Positions 23,794-32,973 of a stretch of DNA of 64,000 nt are shown here, one piece after another (position 1 is the stretch's first letter; every line of letters begins with the position of its first letter). A model generated the notes under the pieces. That model was not told where the DNA came from. It worked only from the letters and a program-made list of their open reading frames with translations, and ran no database searches. The stretch covers positions 19,572 through 83,571 of the forward strand of contig CAZFRO010000011.1 of assembly GCA_964521425.1 (NCBI GenBank), in the 5' to 3' direction. The translations under genes and the position numbers were made by a program. Source of the DNA: Joyebacterum sp964521425. GTDB lineage: Bacteria > Joyebacterota > Joyebacteria > Joyebacterales > Joyebacteraceae.

Positions 23794-25182
23794 ATGACAA
23801 TGTTCGGCAGAGTCAAGTGTGTTCATCTTGTGGGGATAGGTGGCGTCGGGATGGGGGGGATCGCGGAGATCCTTCTTACCCTCGGTTTCGACGTGTCCGG
23901 CTCCGATCTTCATCAGGGAGATATCACCGAAAGGCTGACGCGCCTTGGGGGCAGGATCCACTACGGACATGAAGCCGCCAATGTCGAGGGAGCCGATGTC
24001 GTGGTCACCTCAACCGCGATTCCGCCGGACAACCCAGAGGTTGTGGCGGCTCGTGCGGCGATGATCCCGGTCATCCCACGCGTTGAAATGCTCGCCGAAC
24101 TGATGCGCATGAAGTACTCGGTGGCCGTCGGTGGAACGCACGGCAAGACTACTGTCACATCTCTTATCGCGACCGTGCTTACGGCCGGTGGACTGGATCC
24201 CACGGTCGTCGTTGGTGGAACCGTGAAGACCATGGGTACAGGCGCCCGGCTTGGATCCAGCGAGTACATCGTGGCGGAGGCCGATGAGAGCGACGGGTCG
24301 TTCCTGAAACTCTCACCGACGATGGCCGTCATCACGACCATCGATGAGGAGCATCTCGATTTCTACGAGGGGATAGACGAGATCAAGAAGGCGTTCGTTC
24401 GGTTCGCCAACAGCATCCCGTTCTATGGCTGCTCGGTGGTTTGCCTGGACCAGCACAGCATCCAGTCAATAATCCCCGACATTCACCGCAGGGTCGTGAG
24501 CTACGGCCTGACCGGTCAGGTGGACGTACAGGGTTACGACATTGAGTCATCAGGGGAGCTGACGTCGTTCTCCGTGATCGTACGCGGAGAGGATATGGGC
24601 AGAATCGAGATGCACATGCCGGGGCTTCACAATATCTACAACTCGCTCGCCGCAGTCACGGTGGGCCTGGAACTCGGCGTGGGGTTCGGAGACATCGCCA
24701 GGTCTCTGAAGGAGTTCGAGGGAATAGCCCGCAGGTTCGAGATCAAAGGGGAGGTCAACGATGTGCTTGTACTGGATGATTACGGCCACCACCCAGCAGA
24801 GATCGGAACGACTCTCGCGGCAGCAGCCGCTTGCTGGAACAGAAGACTCGTCGTCCTCTTTCAGCCTCACAGATATACACGAACGCAGAAGCTATCCGAT
24901 GAGTTCGGAAGATCGTTCTACGACGCCGACGTACTTATGGTCACAGGAATCTACGCCGCCAGCGAAGCACCCATCGAGGGGGTGAGCGGAGCCAATATTG
25001 TAGAGGCCGCGATACGATACGGCCATAGAGACGCATCGTACATCGAGGACATGGATGAGTTGTTCGCGCGCGCTGTCGAGGTCATACGTCCCGGCGATGT
25101 CGTCGTGACACTCGGAGCCGGCGACATCTACAAAGTGGGGGATCGTATCCTCACAGCCATAAGCGAGCGAGACAACTCCTGA
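23794..25182 (+). CDS. murC: UDP-N-acetylmuramate--L-alanine ligase
   Basis: MurC starts the stem peptide by adding L-Ala to UDP-MurNAc. In 462 residues it shows the N-terminal Rossmann segment HLVGIGGVGMGGIAEIL, the ATP loop GGTHGKTTVTSLIA near residue 115, EADESDGSFLKL, the DEEHLDFYEG segment, and DDYGHHPAEIGTTLAAA with LFQPHRYTRTQ in the last domain. The Gly-Thr-His-Gly form of the P-loop distinguishes MurC from the other ligases. Start at ATG 23794 is the first convincing one; a second ATG at 23800 is possible. The 85-bp gap after murG has no recognised signal. Confidence 0.95.
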   Translation: MTMFGRVKCVHLVGIGGVGMGGIAEILLTLGFDVSGSDLHQGDITERLTRLGGRIHYGHEAANVEGADVVVTSTAIPPDNPEVVAARAAMIPVIPRVEMLAELMRMKYSVAVGGTHGKTTVTSLIATVLTAGGLDPTVVVGGTVKTMGTGARLGSSEYIVAEADESDGSFLKLSPTMAVITTIDEEHLDFYEGIDEIKKAFVRFANSIPFYGCSVVCLDQHSIQSIIPDIHRRVVSYGLTGQVDVQGYDIESSGELTSFSVIVRGEDMGRIEMHMPGLHNIYNSLAAVTVGLELGVGFGDIARSLKEFEGIARRFEIKGEVNDVLVLDDYGHHPAEIGTTLAAAAACWNRRLVVLFQPHRYTRTQKLSDEFGRSFYDADVLMVTGIYAASEAPIEGVSGANIVEAAIRYGHRDASYIEDMDELFARAVEVIRPGDVVVTLGAGDIYKVGDRILTAISERDNS

Positions 25183-25214
25183 CTTCGCGGATGCGGAGCG
25201 GGGCGAGGTTACTC

Positions 25215-26129
25215 ATGCTGGACCAAGACATCATCACAGAACTCAGGGCGATAGCTCCCGGATGCGTTCATCCGGACGAGCCCATGGCCAAGCATACGTC
25301 CTTCGGTCTGGGAGGTCCTGCCGATGTCTACGTCCAGCCGCTCGACGAAGGTAGCCTCAAGGAGTGCGCGACGCTTCTGAAGGGCGCCGGTGTGGCGATC
25401 AAGATTCTGGGGCGAGGCACCAATCTGCTCGTGAGAAGCGGGGGCATCGAAGGAGCCGTCCTTTCCACCGAGCAGGCGCTCAGCACGCTGCGTGCCGACG
25501 GCGGAGTCGTGACCGTTGGCAGTGGGATCCCGCTGAGCGGACTCCTGAGCTTCTGCGCCGAGTCCGGTCTTACTGGGCTTGAGCCTCTCGCCGGGATTCC
25601 CGGCAGTGTCGGTGGAGCCGCCGTCATGAACGCCGGAAGCTACGACGTCTGGTTCGCAGACCATCTCGAATCCGTTGTGGTCTTCGAACCAGGGGAGAGT
25701 TCCGTGCGGGTCGCAGGAAGCGAACTCGATGCCTCCTACAGGCGCATGGGCATTCCGGAGGGACACGTCGTCGAGAGGGTCGTCCTGACCCTTGCCGACG
25801 AGAGTCCTTCAACTGTCGCAGCACGACTGCAGGAGATCATCGAGCGGAAATGGCGAACGCAGCCGGTCGGCATGCGAAGTGCCGGATGCGTCTTCCGCAA
25901 TTTCCCAGACAAGGCCGCGTGGGCGCTCATCGATTCGGTTGGCCTCGTCGGAGCTCGCATCGGTGGAGCCGTCGTGTCCGACGTGCACGCCAATTTCATA
26001 CTGAATGACCGGGGGGCGACTCCCGAGGACGTCGAGGAGCTGATCACTCTGATCCGTGAACGAGTCAGCGATCACACAGGGCGTGATCTTGAGACTGAGG
26101 TGGAGATCGTAGGCAGGAGGGCGCATTGA
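25215..26129 (+). CDS. murB: UDP-N-acetylenolpyruvoylglucosamine reductase
   Basis: MurB is an FAD enzyme that reduces UDP-GlcNAc-enolpyruvate with NADPH to UDP-MurNAc. The 304 residues match the type II (shorter) form. They show HTSFGLGGPADVYVQP, the FAD-binding LGRGTNLLV, GLEPLAGIPGSVGGAAVMNAGSY, the catalytic-serine block RSAGCVFRNF and GARIGGAVVSDVHANFILN. ATG 25215 has GAGG seven bases upstream; ATG 25191 in frame has no ribosome site. The TGA overlaps the TTG of ftsQ. Confidence 0.94.
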   Translation: MLDQDIITELRAIAPGCVHPDEPMAKHTSFGLGGPADVYVQPLDEGSLKECATLLKGAGVAIKILGRGTNLLVRSGGIEGAVLSTEQALSTLRADGGVVTVGSGIPLSGLLSFCAESGLTGLEPLAGIPGSVGGAAVMNAGSYDVWFADHLESVVVFEPGESSVRVAGSELDASYRRMGIPEGHVVERVVLTLADESPSTVAARLQEIIERKWRTQPVGMRSAGCVFRNFPDKAAWALIDSVGLVGARIGGAVVSDVHANFILNDRGATPEDVEELITLIRERVSDHTGRDLETEVEIVGRRAH

Positions 26130-26932
26130 GGGGGACGGACCGGACACGTACAGCACGGCATGATCGCGAAAGGTCCCAGCGCCAGGGTGGGGGAGCGAAG
26201 CGGATCACCATCGTGGCGAGCGCACTGCTGCTCCTGACCGGGATAGCGTTCTCGGCCTACAAGGCGTCCGCATGGGGCGACGAGGCCGGGCGTTTCCCGC
26301 TGTCTCTCATGGAGGTCAGCGGGAATGTAGTCCTGACCGAGGCGGAGGTTGTCGAACTCGCCGGAATCGAGCCGGGGATGGACCTTCTCTCCATCGATCT
26401 CGGACGCGTCGAGGCAACGATTACATCGAATCCGAGGGTCGAGCGGGCGTATGTGACTCGCCGGCTTCCCGATCACGTGCTCATCCGGCTTGACGAGAAG
26501 CTGCCGGCCGCCATCGTGCCCTCAGGCTCCTCCGGATTCATGGAGGTCGCAGCCGACGGTAGCGTGCTGCCGGGCGCCGAGCGGACTCCATTCATTGACA
26601 TTCCTCTTATCAGTGGGCTCAACGAACCTCCCTCAGAGGGCGAGGTGTTTGACTCGGAGAATCTGAGGACGGCTCTGAGTCTCCTGAACACCGCGAGAGA
26701 GCTTTCGCCCCCATTCTGGGCGGAGATATCAGAAGTGCATATTGCGCCGGGGTCGGGTCTGGTTATCTACACGGTAGCCGACGGGGCAGAGATCAGGTTT
26801 GGCTCCGGCGCTTACGACACGATGACGCTGTCACAACTCTGGGCGGTCCTGAACGATCTCAGGGCGAGAGGTGTGAAGGCCGAGACCATAGACATGAGAT
26901 TCAGAAGCCAGGTTGTCGTGAGGACCGCCTGA
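26126..26932 (+). CDS. ftsQ: Cell division protein FtsQ/DivIB
   Basis: FtsQ is a bitopic membrane protein that links early and late divisome proteins. The 268 residues have a basic cytoplasmic tail, one helix at about 31-49 (ITIVASALLLLTGIAFSAY), a POTRA domain (FPLSLMEVSGNVVLTEAEV to about residue 130, with NPRVERAYVTRRLPDHVLI) and an FtsQ domain (about 130-265). The start is TTG 26126: a strong AGGAGGGCGCA precedes it and it overlaps the murB stop as TTGA. Position and domain order make the call firm. Confidence 0.92.
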   Translation: MRGTDRTRTARHDRERSQRQGGGAKRITIVASALLLLTGIAFSAYKASAWGDEAGRFPLSLMEVSGNVVLTEAEVVELAGIEPGMDLLSIDLGRVEATITSNPRVERAYVTRRLPDHVLIRLDEKLPAAIVPSGSSGFMEVAADGSVLPGAERTPFIDIPLISGLNEPPSEGEVFDSENLRTALSLLNTARELSPPFWAEISEVHIAPGSGLVIYTVADGAEIRFGSGAYDTMTLSQLWAVLNDLRARGVKAETIDMRFRSQVVVRTA

Positions 26933-26971
26933 GGCGGACCTCGAGGACGTGCGTAGGACGGGAGGCCCCAC

Positions 26972-28195
26972 TTGAAGCGGAGCGAGATCATTGTCGGCCT
27001 CGATCTGGGTTCGAGCAGGATTAAGGTAGTCGTCGCGGATGTCGGGGATTCGGAGCTTCCGGAGATCCTCGGGATCGGTGAGTCGCGTTCCACGGGGATA
27101 GAAGCCGGCGTCATAGTCAACATGGAGAGGGCGGCGGACTCTATTCGCGAGGCGGTCATGGCAGCCGAGAAGAGCGCGGACGTTGAAATCGGCACCGCTG
27201 CGATCTCACTCAACGGGGAGCACATCAAGGGCATCGACAGCCGGGGCGTCATAGCCGTCTCCGGAGCGAACGGTGAGATCACGCGATCTGAGGTGTCCAC
27301 CGTGCTCGATGCGGCCAAGACCCTGGCTCTGCCGGTTGGTCGATCGGTCGTGGACGTGCTTCCTCAGGAGTTCTTCGTCGACGGGCAGCGGGGGATCCGC
27401 GATCCCATCGGCATGTCGGGCGTGCGCCTCGGGTCCAAGGTCCACATCGTCACGGCCGAGGAGCGCGTAATCGACAACTCCATCAGAGCCGTGCGGAAGG
27501 CCGGGGTGAGGGAGAGCATCATGGTTGCCAAGCCGGTTGCGGCGGGGCTCTCGTCGCTCCCCGCTGACGAACGAGAACTCGGCGTTCTCCTCGTGAACAT
27601 CGGCGCCGACACGACGGGTGTTGCCCTTCACCACGGGGGGGCGATTCGGTGTGCCGGGGTTGTTGGATGGGGAGCATCGAGCATCACAAACGACATTGCC
27701 GTGGGGCTCAGAATGCCGCTGGTCAAGGCAGAACTCCTCAAGCGCAAGTCAGGCTGCGCCAAGATGTCCATGATCGGGAACTCGGCTCTCGAGATCCCGA
27801 GCGTGGGTGGTCGACCATCGCGGGAGAGCTCGACACACATGCTGTCCGCCATCATCGAACCCCGGGTTCGTGAGATCCTCGAACTGGCATTGGCCGAAGT
27901 CGGGGACACGGAGTATTGGGGGAGGACCGCGGCGGGTGTTGTCCTGACAGGCGGGGGAGCGAAGCTCAGTGGTGTGGCCGACGTGGCCGAGGACATCTTT
28001 GGAATGCCGGCGAGAGTCGGACTCCCCGACAGAGTGTCGGGGCTCTTCGATGCGATAGCGGATCCATCTCATGCTGCGGTTGTCGGTGTTGCCATTGCGG
28101 CGTCACGTGCACCGAGAAGACGGCGCAGACGGAATGATGGGGCGGTTCTTGGAACCGTCCGCAAGGTCAGGCAGTGGGTCGACGGCCTCCTTTAG
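26972..28195 (+). CDS. ftsA: Cell division protein FtsA
   Basis: FtsA is the actin-like ATPase that tethers FtsZ to the membrane. The 407 residues begin IIVGLDLGSSRIKVVVADV (phosphate-1 loop), contain the FtsA-specific 1C subdomain (about 85-165, with VSGANGEITRSEV and HIVTAEERV), the phosphate-2 region LLVNIGADTTGVALHHGG and the adenosine motif GVVLTGGGAKLSGV. The last residues (VRKVRQWVDGLL) form the expected amphipathic membrane-targeting helix. It starts at TTG 26972 with GGGAGG eight bases upstream. Confidence 0.94.
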   Translation: MKRSEIIVGLDLGSSRIKVVVADVGDSELPEILGIGESRSTGIEAGVIVNMERAADSIREAVMAAEKSADVEIGTAAISLNGEHIKGIDSRGVIAVSGANGEITRSEVSTVLDAAKTLALPVGRSVVDVLPQEFFVDGQRGIRDPIGMSGVRLGSKVHIVTAEERVIDNSIRAVRKAGVRESIMVAKPVAAGLSSLPADERELGVLLVNIGADTTGVALHHGGAIRCAGVVGWGASSITNDIAVGLRMPLVKAELLKRKSGCAKMSMIGNSALEIPSVGGRPSRESSTHMLSAIIEPRVREILELALAEVGDTEYWGRTAAGVVLTGGGAKLSGVADVAEDIFGMPARVGLPDRVSGLFDAIADPSHAAVVGVAIAASRAPRRRRRRNDGAVLGTVRKVRQWVDGLL

Positions 28196-28217
28196 GAGGC
28201 GTTCCGGAGGAATACAA

Positions 28218-29507
28218 ATGGGTAAACGACGGAAAGCAAGCAGTGGACAGACGGGATCGCGGCTCAAGGGCCGCGGCCCGGAAGGAGGAACGATGCGGTT
28301 CCAGTTCGACGCCGAGCCTGATATGAGTGCTTCGATCAAGGTCGTGGGCGTGGGCGGGGCGGGAGGCAATGCGATCAACAGGATGATAGAGTCGGGCTTC
28401 ACCGGTGTGGAGTTCATCGCCATCAACACGGACGCTCAGGCGCTTGAGGGCTCACTCGCCGCAACCCGGATCCAGATCGGTCGCGAGCTGACGCACGGGC
28501 TGGGATCCGGCGGAAAGCCGGAGGTCGGCAGGAAGGCGATCGAGGAGGATGAGGAGCAGGTTGCCAATGCCATCAAGGGTGCGGACATGGTGTTCATCAC
28601 CGCCGGGATGGGCGGGGGCACCGGCACGGGCGCGGGCCCGGTCGTGGCGCGGATGGCGAAGAAGATGGGGGCTCTCGTGGTGGGGATCGCCACGAAGCCG
28701 TTCCTCTTCGAGGGTCAGTTGAGAATGCGACAGGCTGTCGAAGGCGTTGACGCCCTCAGGCAGGCGGTCGACACTGCCATCGTGATTCCGAACCAGCGGC
28801 TTCTGGCCGTCGCCAGCAAGAACACACCGGTCGGTGAGGCTTTCCGTATCGCCGATGAGGTTCTGCTCCGTGCGACAAAGGGGGTCACCGACCTCATCAT
28901 GATTCCAGGGCTCATCAATCTCGATTTCGCCGATGTGAAGTCGGTGATGCTCGAGATGGGAGATGCAGTGATGGGCACCGGTATCAGCGGCGGCAAGAAC
29001 AGAGCCGTCGAGGCGGCGCAGCAGTCGATATCGAGTCCTCTTCTCGAGGATGCCACGATCAGGGGGGCAAAGGGCGTTCTCGTCAATGTGACGGGCGGCG
29101 CAGACCTCTCCCTCCATGAGATCAGTGAGGCCGCGATGGTGGTCAACGAGGCCATCGGGGCCGAGACGAACATGATCTTCGGGGCGGTGATTGATGAGTC
29201 ACTTAAGGACAAGGTCATGATCACGGTCATCGCCACAGGAATCGGTGCAGAGCGTAAGAGTGCGGTGGTGGAGCCCAAGAGGGAGCGCGCTGCCAAGCCG
29301 GCTGCGCGAATCATCGCAAGGGCAGAGACCGCAACGAAGGCGCCACAGCGTCCCCGGTCGGCCCCGAGGAAGATCGAGTCCCCGGAGCCCAAGCGGAAGC
29401 GCAATGAGCCTGCCCAGAGGGTTGTCATGTGCGCCAAAGGCGGTTCGCGCAAGAACTCAAGGCGGGAACTCGAGATACCTACGTTCTTGCGCAGACAGAT
29501 GGACTGA
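28218..29507 (+). CDS. ftsZ: Cell division GTPase FtsZ
   Basis: FtsZ polymerises into the division ring. The 429 residues hold VVGVGGAGGNAINRMI, the tubulin signature GMGGGTGTGAGPVVA, NLDFADVKSVM (T7-loop region) and a C-terminal conserved peptide ELEIPTFLRRQMD that binds FtsA. The variable linker (about 340-410) is Lys/Arg/Pro-rich. Two starts are well equipped. ATG 28218 follows GGAGG-AATACAA and gives a 25-residue basic extension (GKRRKASSGQTGSRLKGRG). ATG 28293 follows AAGGAGGAACG and gives the usual N-terminus of 404 residues. I give the longer form; the shorter may be the main product. Confidence 0.96.
   Translation: MGKRRKASSGQTGSRLKGRGPEGGTMRFQFDAEPDMSASIKVVGVGGAGGNAINRMIESGFTGVEFIAINTDAQALEGSLAATRIQIGRELTHGLGSGGKPEVGRKAIEEDEEQVANAIKGADMVFITAGMGGGTGTGAGPVVARMAKKMGALVVGIATKPFLFEGQLRMRQAVEGVDALRQAVDTAIVIPNQRLLAVASKNTPVGEAFRIADEVLLRATKGVTDLIMIPGLINLDFADVKSVMLEMGDAVMGTGISGGKNRAVEAAQQSISSPLLEDATIRGAKGVLVNVTGGADLSLHEISEAAMVVNEAIGAETNMIFGAVIDESLKDKVMITVIATGIGAERKSAVVEPKRERAAKPAARIIARAETATKAPQRPRSAPRKIESPEPKRKRNEPAQRVVMCAKGGSRKNSRRELEIPTFLRRQMD
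28281..28295 (+). promoter_or_regulatory. Second ribosome-binding site and start inside ftsZ
   Basis: GGAAGGAGGAACG directly precedes the in-frame ATG 28293-28295. It is at least as good as the site before ATG 28218, so FtsZ may be made in two forms differing by a basic 25-residue N-terminal tail. Confidence 0.5.
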
Positions 29508-29514
29508 GTATAAT
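29487..29514 (+). promoter_or_regulatory. Possible promoter at the end of ftsZ
   Basis: A perfect TATAAT (29509-29514) overlaps the bases just after the ftsZ stop; TTGCGC (29487-29492) lies 16 bases before it. GGCCTG-CA-CAGGCC follows at once and could form a small hairpin. It would serve the TPR gene at 29556. The -35 match is weak. Confidence 0.4.
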
Positions 29515-29555
29515 GGGCCTGCACAGGCCGCACATGTTGAGCGAGGAGGAAGACC

Positions 29556-31217
29556 GTGTCACTCTTCACCAAGCTGTTCGGATTAGGTGAGAGCGATCAC
29601 TACAACAAGGGAATCGAGCACTACAACCGCGGTGACTACGACAGCGCCGTCGTGGAGTTTGAGCGTGTTATCGCCGAGACCACGAACAAGTCCAATCCCT
29701 ACTATCAGCTCGGCATGTTCTACGCCGCGGAGACGCACGCCCACCTCGGTTTCGCGTTCTACAGGCAGGGGAGTCTGGATGAGGCGGAGGAGCAGTTCCG
29801 AAAGGCCGTGGAGGAGAACAACCGGTATCCCGATCTCCACTACCATCTCGGAATGATCAGCGAGAAACAGGGGCGCTTTGATGAGGCTGTGGAATCGCTC
29901 CAGCGCGCTATCGAGATTAACCCCGACTACATGGAGGCCTACTGCTATCTGGCTATAGCGTTCTCAGAACGAGGGCGGCATGAAGATGCCATACGGGCGT
30001 TTGAGAAGGCGATGAAGCTGGGGCTGGACATTCCGGTTCCGGAAACGCCACAGATCAAAGAGGCCTACGATCGGATCCTGACCGCTCCCTTCGAAGAACT
30101 CCGTGGGGCAACGGTCGGGAAGGAGGAGTTCAGGACACTTCTCAACGACGCAATCACCGCCTTCAATGCGGGGCAGGTGGAGGAGGCGGTGCAGGGGTTC
30201 GAGCGCGCGGTCAAGCTCAAGCCGAAGTACCCCGATATCCGCGCTCGCCTGGCGATAGCCTACGGCGAACTCGAACGCTACGACGCAGCCGTCGCCGAAC
30301 TGGATGAGGGGTTGAGCATCAACCCCAACTACGTCGATGCACTCTTCTACCGTGGCGTCTTCTGTCTCAAAGCCGGTCGCTATCGGGATGCTCAGGAGAG
30401 CCTCAAGCGAGCCGTCGAGCTGGAGCCCGACTACTGGGATCTCAGATGCTATCTCGGCGTCGCCTACTTCAAGCGTGGGATGCTCTCCGAATCTAGCGAG
30501 GAACTCCTGCGGGTGGTCGAAGCATCTCCCCGGTATCCGCTCGCCAACTACTACCTCGGAATGGTGTATCACTCGGAGGGTGAGACCGAGAAGGCCGTTG
30601 CCTCATTCAAGCAGGCGTTCGAGGACACGGCGTTCTGGAGCGACGCGCCCGGGATACCCGCGGAGGCGCTTCTTGAGAGTGGCGACTACGACACGGCGAT
30701 CGAACGGTACAAGGCCGTGATCGCTCAGAACGGCGATTACGCAGACCTCAGGTGCGGTCTGGGCGTGGCCTATCTGGCCCGCGGAAAACACGAGGAAGCC
30801 GCCCGTGAACTGGAGCAGGCCATCAGCATCAACCCGGAGTATGCCGAGGCTCATGCATATCTGGGCCGCGCCAAGGCCGCTCTCGGGCGAGAGGACGAAG
30901 CGATAGCGCACCTGTCCAAGGCTCTTCTGTTCAAGCCCGGGTATGCAGATCTACACCGCGAGCTTGCCGATCGCTACATCGCGAGCGAAAGGTACAACGA
31001 GGCCATAGGCGAACTCGAGAGGGCCGTTGAGATCAACTCAGACTATGTGGAAGCAAGACTGACGCTCGGTCTCACGTACCGACGGGTCGATCGGGCCGAT
31101 GAATCGGATGAGCAGTTCCGTGAGGTGCTCAGGGTTGATTCTCGCAATCCGGTGGCCAGGGCGCAGCTCTCGGACTGGACGCCAAGTCACGGAGAGCTCA
31201 GGAAGATCAGGCTCTGA
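29556..31217 (+). CDS. Tetratricopeptide-repeat protein
   Basis: The 553 residues consist almost wholly of TPR units of 34 residues, about thirteen to fourteen of them, with the usual pattern (YNRGDYDSAVVEFERVI; AYCYLAIAFSERGRHEDAI; AHAYLGRAKAALGREDEAI). There is no signal peptide or membrane segment, so it is probably a cytoplasmic scaffold for protein-protein contacts. A small non-TPR insert (about 150-200) interrupts the array. It begins at GTG 29556 with GAGGAGGAAG upstream and its stop overlaps the next ATG (TGATG), so it is coupled to the radical SAM gene. A specific partner cannot be named. Confidence 0.85.
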   Translation: MSLFTKLFGLGESDHYNKGIEHYNRGDYDSAVVEFERVIAETTNKSNPYYQLGMFYAAETHAHLGFAFYRQGSLDEAEEQFRKAVEENNRYPDLHYHLGMISEKQGRFDEAVESLQRAIEINPDYMEAYCYLAIAFSERGRHEDAIRAFEKAMKLGLDIPVPETPQIKEAYDRILTAPFEELRGATVGKEEFRTLLNDAITAFNAGQVEEAVQGFERAVKLKPKYPDIRARLAIAYGELERYDAAVAELDEGLSINPNYVDALFYRGVFCLKAGRYRDAQESLKRAVELEPDYWDLRCYLGVAYFKRGMLSESSEELLRVVEASPRYPLANYYLGMVYHSEGETEKAVASFKQAFEDTAFWSDAPGIPAEALLESGDYDTAIERYKAVIAQNGDYADLRCGLGVAYLARGKHEEAARELEQAISINPEYAEAHAYLGRAKAALGREDEAIAHLSKALLFKPGYADLHRELADRYIASERYNEAIGELERAVEINSDYVEARLTLGLTYRRVDRADESDEQFREVLRVDSRNPVARAQLSDWTPSHGELRKIRL

Positions 31218-32947
31218 TGTCTCGCGGACGCCGTCGGCGCAAGGACACGTCCACCAAGGGCAGGTCCAGCAAGGACACGTCCACCAAGAATAAGTCCACG
31301 AAGGGTAGAGCCACCAAGGACACGTCCGCCGAGGGTAGGGTGGAGACGTGGCTTGAAGGCCCACCAAGATCCATGGGCGGCAGGGGGCGAGAGCTCTCTG
31401 TCGCTCTCTGCTATCCCTCCGAGTACTCGCTCGGCATGAGCAATCTCGGCTTCCAGTTCACACTGGGGCTTCTCATCTCGGATGAGAACGTTCGCTGCGA
31501 GCGGGTCTTCTGGGACGAGGGATCCGGGCATCTGGGAAGAAGCTGTGAAACCGGCACACCGCTCAGCGACTTTGATGTGATCGCATTCTCCATCTCATTT
31601 GAAGATGACTACTTCAATCTCGTTCGCGTGCTTCAAGCAGCCGGCCTTGCGCCGTTTGCGGCTGAGAGAGGGGAGAGTGATCCCCTCATCGTCTTCGGGG
31701 GCGTCTGTGCGTTCCTGAACGCCGAACCGATTGCGCCGCTCGTCGATGCCGTTCTGGTCGGTGAAGCCGACGCGCTGCTTCATCCATTCCTGGCCGTGCT
31801 CCTGGCCGAGCGTGAGAGTGGGCGGGAGGTGATCATCCGCGCACTCGCCGAGGTCCCCGGCATCTATGTCCCGGCTCTCGTCGATGTGAAGCGCGATGAG
31901 ACGGGCAGGGTCGCAAGCTTCTCATGCCATGAGGGAGTCTCCCTGCCGATCCGCTCGGCGTGCGGGGGGGGTGGATTCGCGGAGACCGTAGTCCTCTCGT
32001 CCGACGCGTACTTCAGCGACATGTTCCTGATCGAGATCTCGCGCGGGTGTCGGAGGGGATGCCGTTTCTGCGCCGCCGGCCACATATACGGGGCCGTCCG
32101 ACACAGAGCGGCGACGGATTGCATAGAACGTGTGCGAGCGGCGCTGCCGTTCGCGCGTAAGGTCGGTCTGGTGAGCGCGTCGTTGGGTGACCATCCCGAG
32201 ATCCGCCTGATACTCCGCGAGCTTGTGTCGATGGGTGTTGAGGTAAGCGTGGCGTCGCTGCGAATAGAGAGTGTCGATGCCGAGCTGGCCGGTCTGCTTG
32301 TCGACTGCGGTGTGAGGACCGCCACGCTCGCTCCGGAAGCCGGGACGGAGCTGCTGCGTCGCAGGATAGGGAAGGGCACGAGTGATGCGACGATACTCCG
32401 TGCGGTAGCTGTTGCTTCGGCGGCCGGGATGAAGAAGGTGAGGCTCTACTTCATGTTGGGGCTTCCCGGAGAGACGGACGAGGACATTGAGGCCATCGCC
32501 GGGCTTGTCCGTCAGGCTCAGTCAGCGGCCTCCGGGGAGGGTAGGGCCAGAGTCACCGTCAGTCTCTCCCCGTTCGTTCCGAAGCCGAGGACGCCGCTCG
32601 AGTGGGCGCCGGCGGCGGGAGAGCGGGAGCTCCGTCAGAGAATAGCCATGCTTCGCCGGCTGCTTTCCACGAAACCCCGCGTTCGGCTTACGAGCGCCGG
32701 GCCGCGAGAGGCGAGGCGGGAGGCCGTGCTGGCACGTGGAGGACGTGAGCTGGCGGGGCCGATCGTGGCGGTTGCGACTCAAGGTGTGCCGTGGAAGGCG
32801 GCGCTTAAGCGCGCCGGCGTGGATGCGGAGTGGATCGTCGGAAGAGAGTACGATAGAGATGAGCTTCTTCCATGGGAGACCGTCGATTCGGGGCCATCGA
32901 AGGACGCTCTGAGGCTGGTCTACGAGAAGCTCATGCCAAGACGATAG
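31217..32947 (+). CDS. Radical SAM protein with N-terminal B12-binding-like domain (uncharacterised family)
   Basis: The protein (576 residues) carries the radical SAM iron-sulfur motif CRRGCRFC (CxxxCxxC) near residue 280, after an N-terminal region (about 55-210, VALCYPSEYSLGMSNLGFQF, SFEDDYFNLVRVL) that resembles the B12-binding-like domain of the uncharacterised TIGR03960-type family. Downstream are TLAPEAGTELLRRRIGKG and MLGLPGETDEDIEAI, usual for MiaB/YgiQ-like radical SAM barrels. The first 40 residues are a Lys/Thr/Ser-rich tail of repeated KDTSTKG-like units not expected for the family. It overlaps the TPR gene by one base. The reaction is unknown; in other genomes relatives are fused or adjacent to DUF2344, which I do not see here. 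Confidence 0.75.
   Translation: MSRGRRRRKDTSTKGRSSKDTSTKNKSTKGRATKDTSAEGRVETWLEGPPRSMGGRGRELSVALCYPSEYSLGMSNLGFQFTLGLLISDENVRCERVFWDEGSGHLGRSCETGTPLSDFDVIAFSISFEDDYFNLVRVLQAAGLAPFAAERGESDPLIVFGGVCAFLNAEPIAPLVDAVLVGEADALLHPFLAVLLAERESGREVIIRALAEVPGIYVPALVDVKRDETGRVASFSCHEGVSLPIRSACGGGGFAETVVLSSDAYFSDMFLIEISRGCRRGCRFCAAGHIYGAVRHRAATDCIERVRAALPFARKVGLVSASLGDHPEIRLILRELVSMGVEVSVASLRIESVDAELAGLLVDCGVRTATLAPEAGTELLRRRIGKGTSDATILRAVAVASAAGMKKVRLYFMLGLPGETDEDIEAIAGLVRQAQSAASGEGRARVTVSLSPFVPKPRTPLEWAPAAGERELRQRIAMLRRLLSTKPRVRLTSAGPREARREAVLARGGRELAGPIVAVATQGVPWKAALKRAGVDAEWIVGREYDRDELLPWETVDSGPSKDALRLVYEKLMPRR
31239..31336 (+). repeat. Degenerate tandem repeat coding a Lys/Thr/Ser-rich N-terminal tail
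   Basis: AAGGACACGTCCRCC-type units recur three times (near 31240, 31272 and 31317), with related units between them. They encode KDTSTKG, KDTSTKN and KDTSAEG. The repeat is inside the radical SAM gene and keeps the frame. Confidence 0.7.
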
Positions 32948-32973
32948 CTGGCAGGATGTGAGTTCGGAGACCC

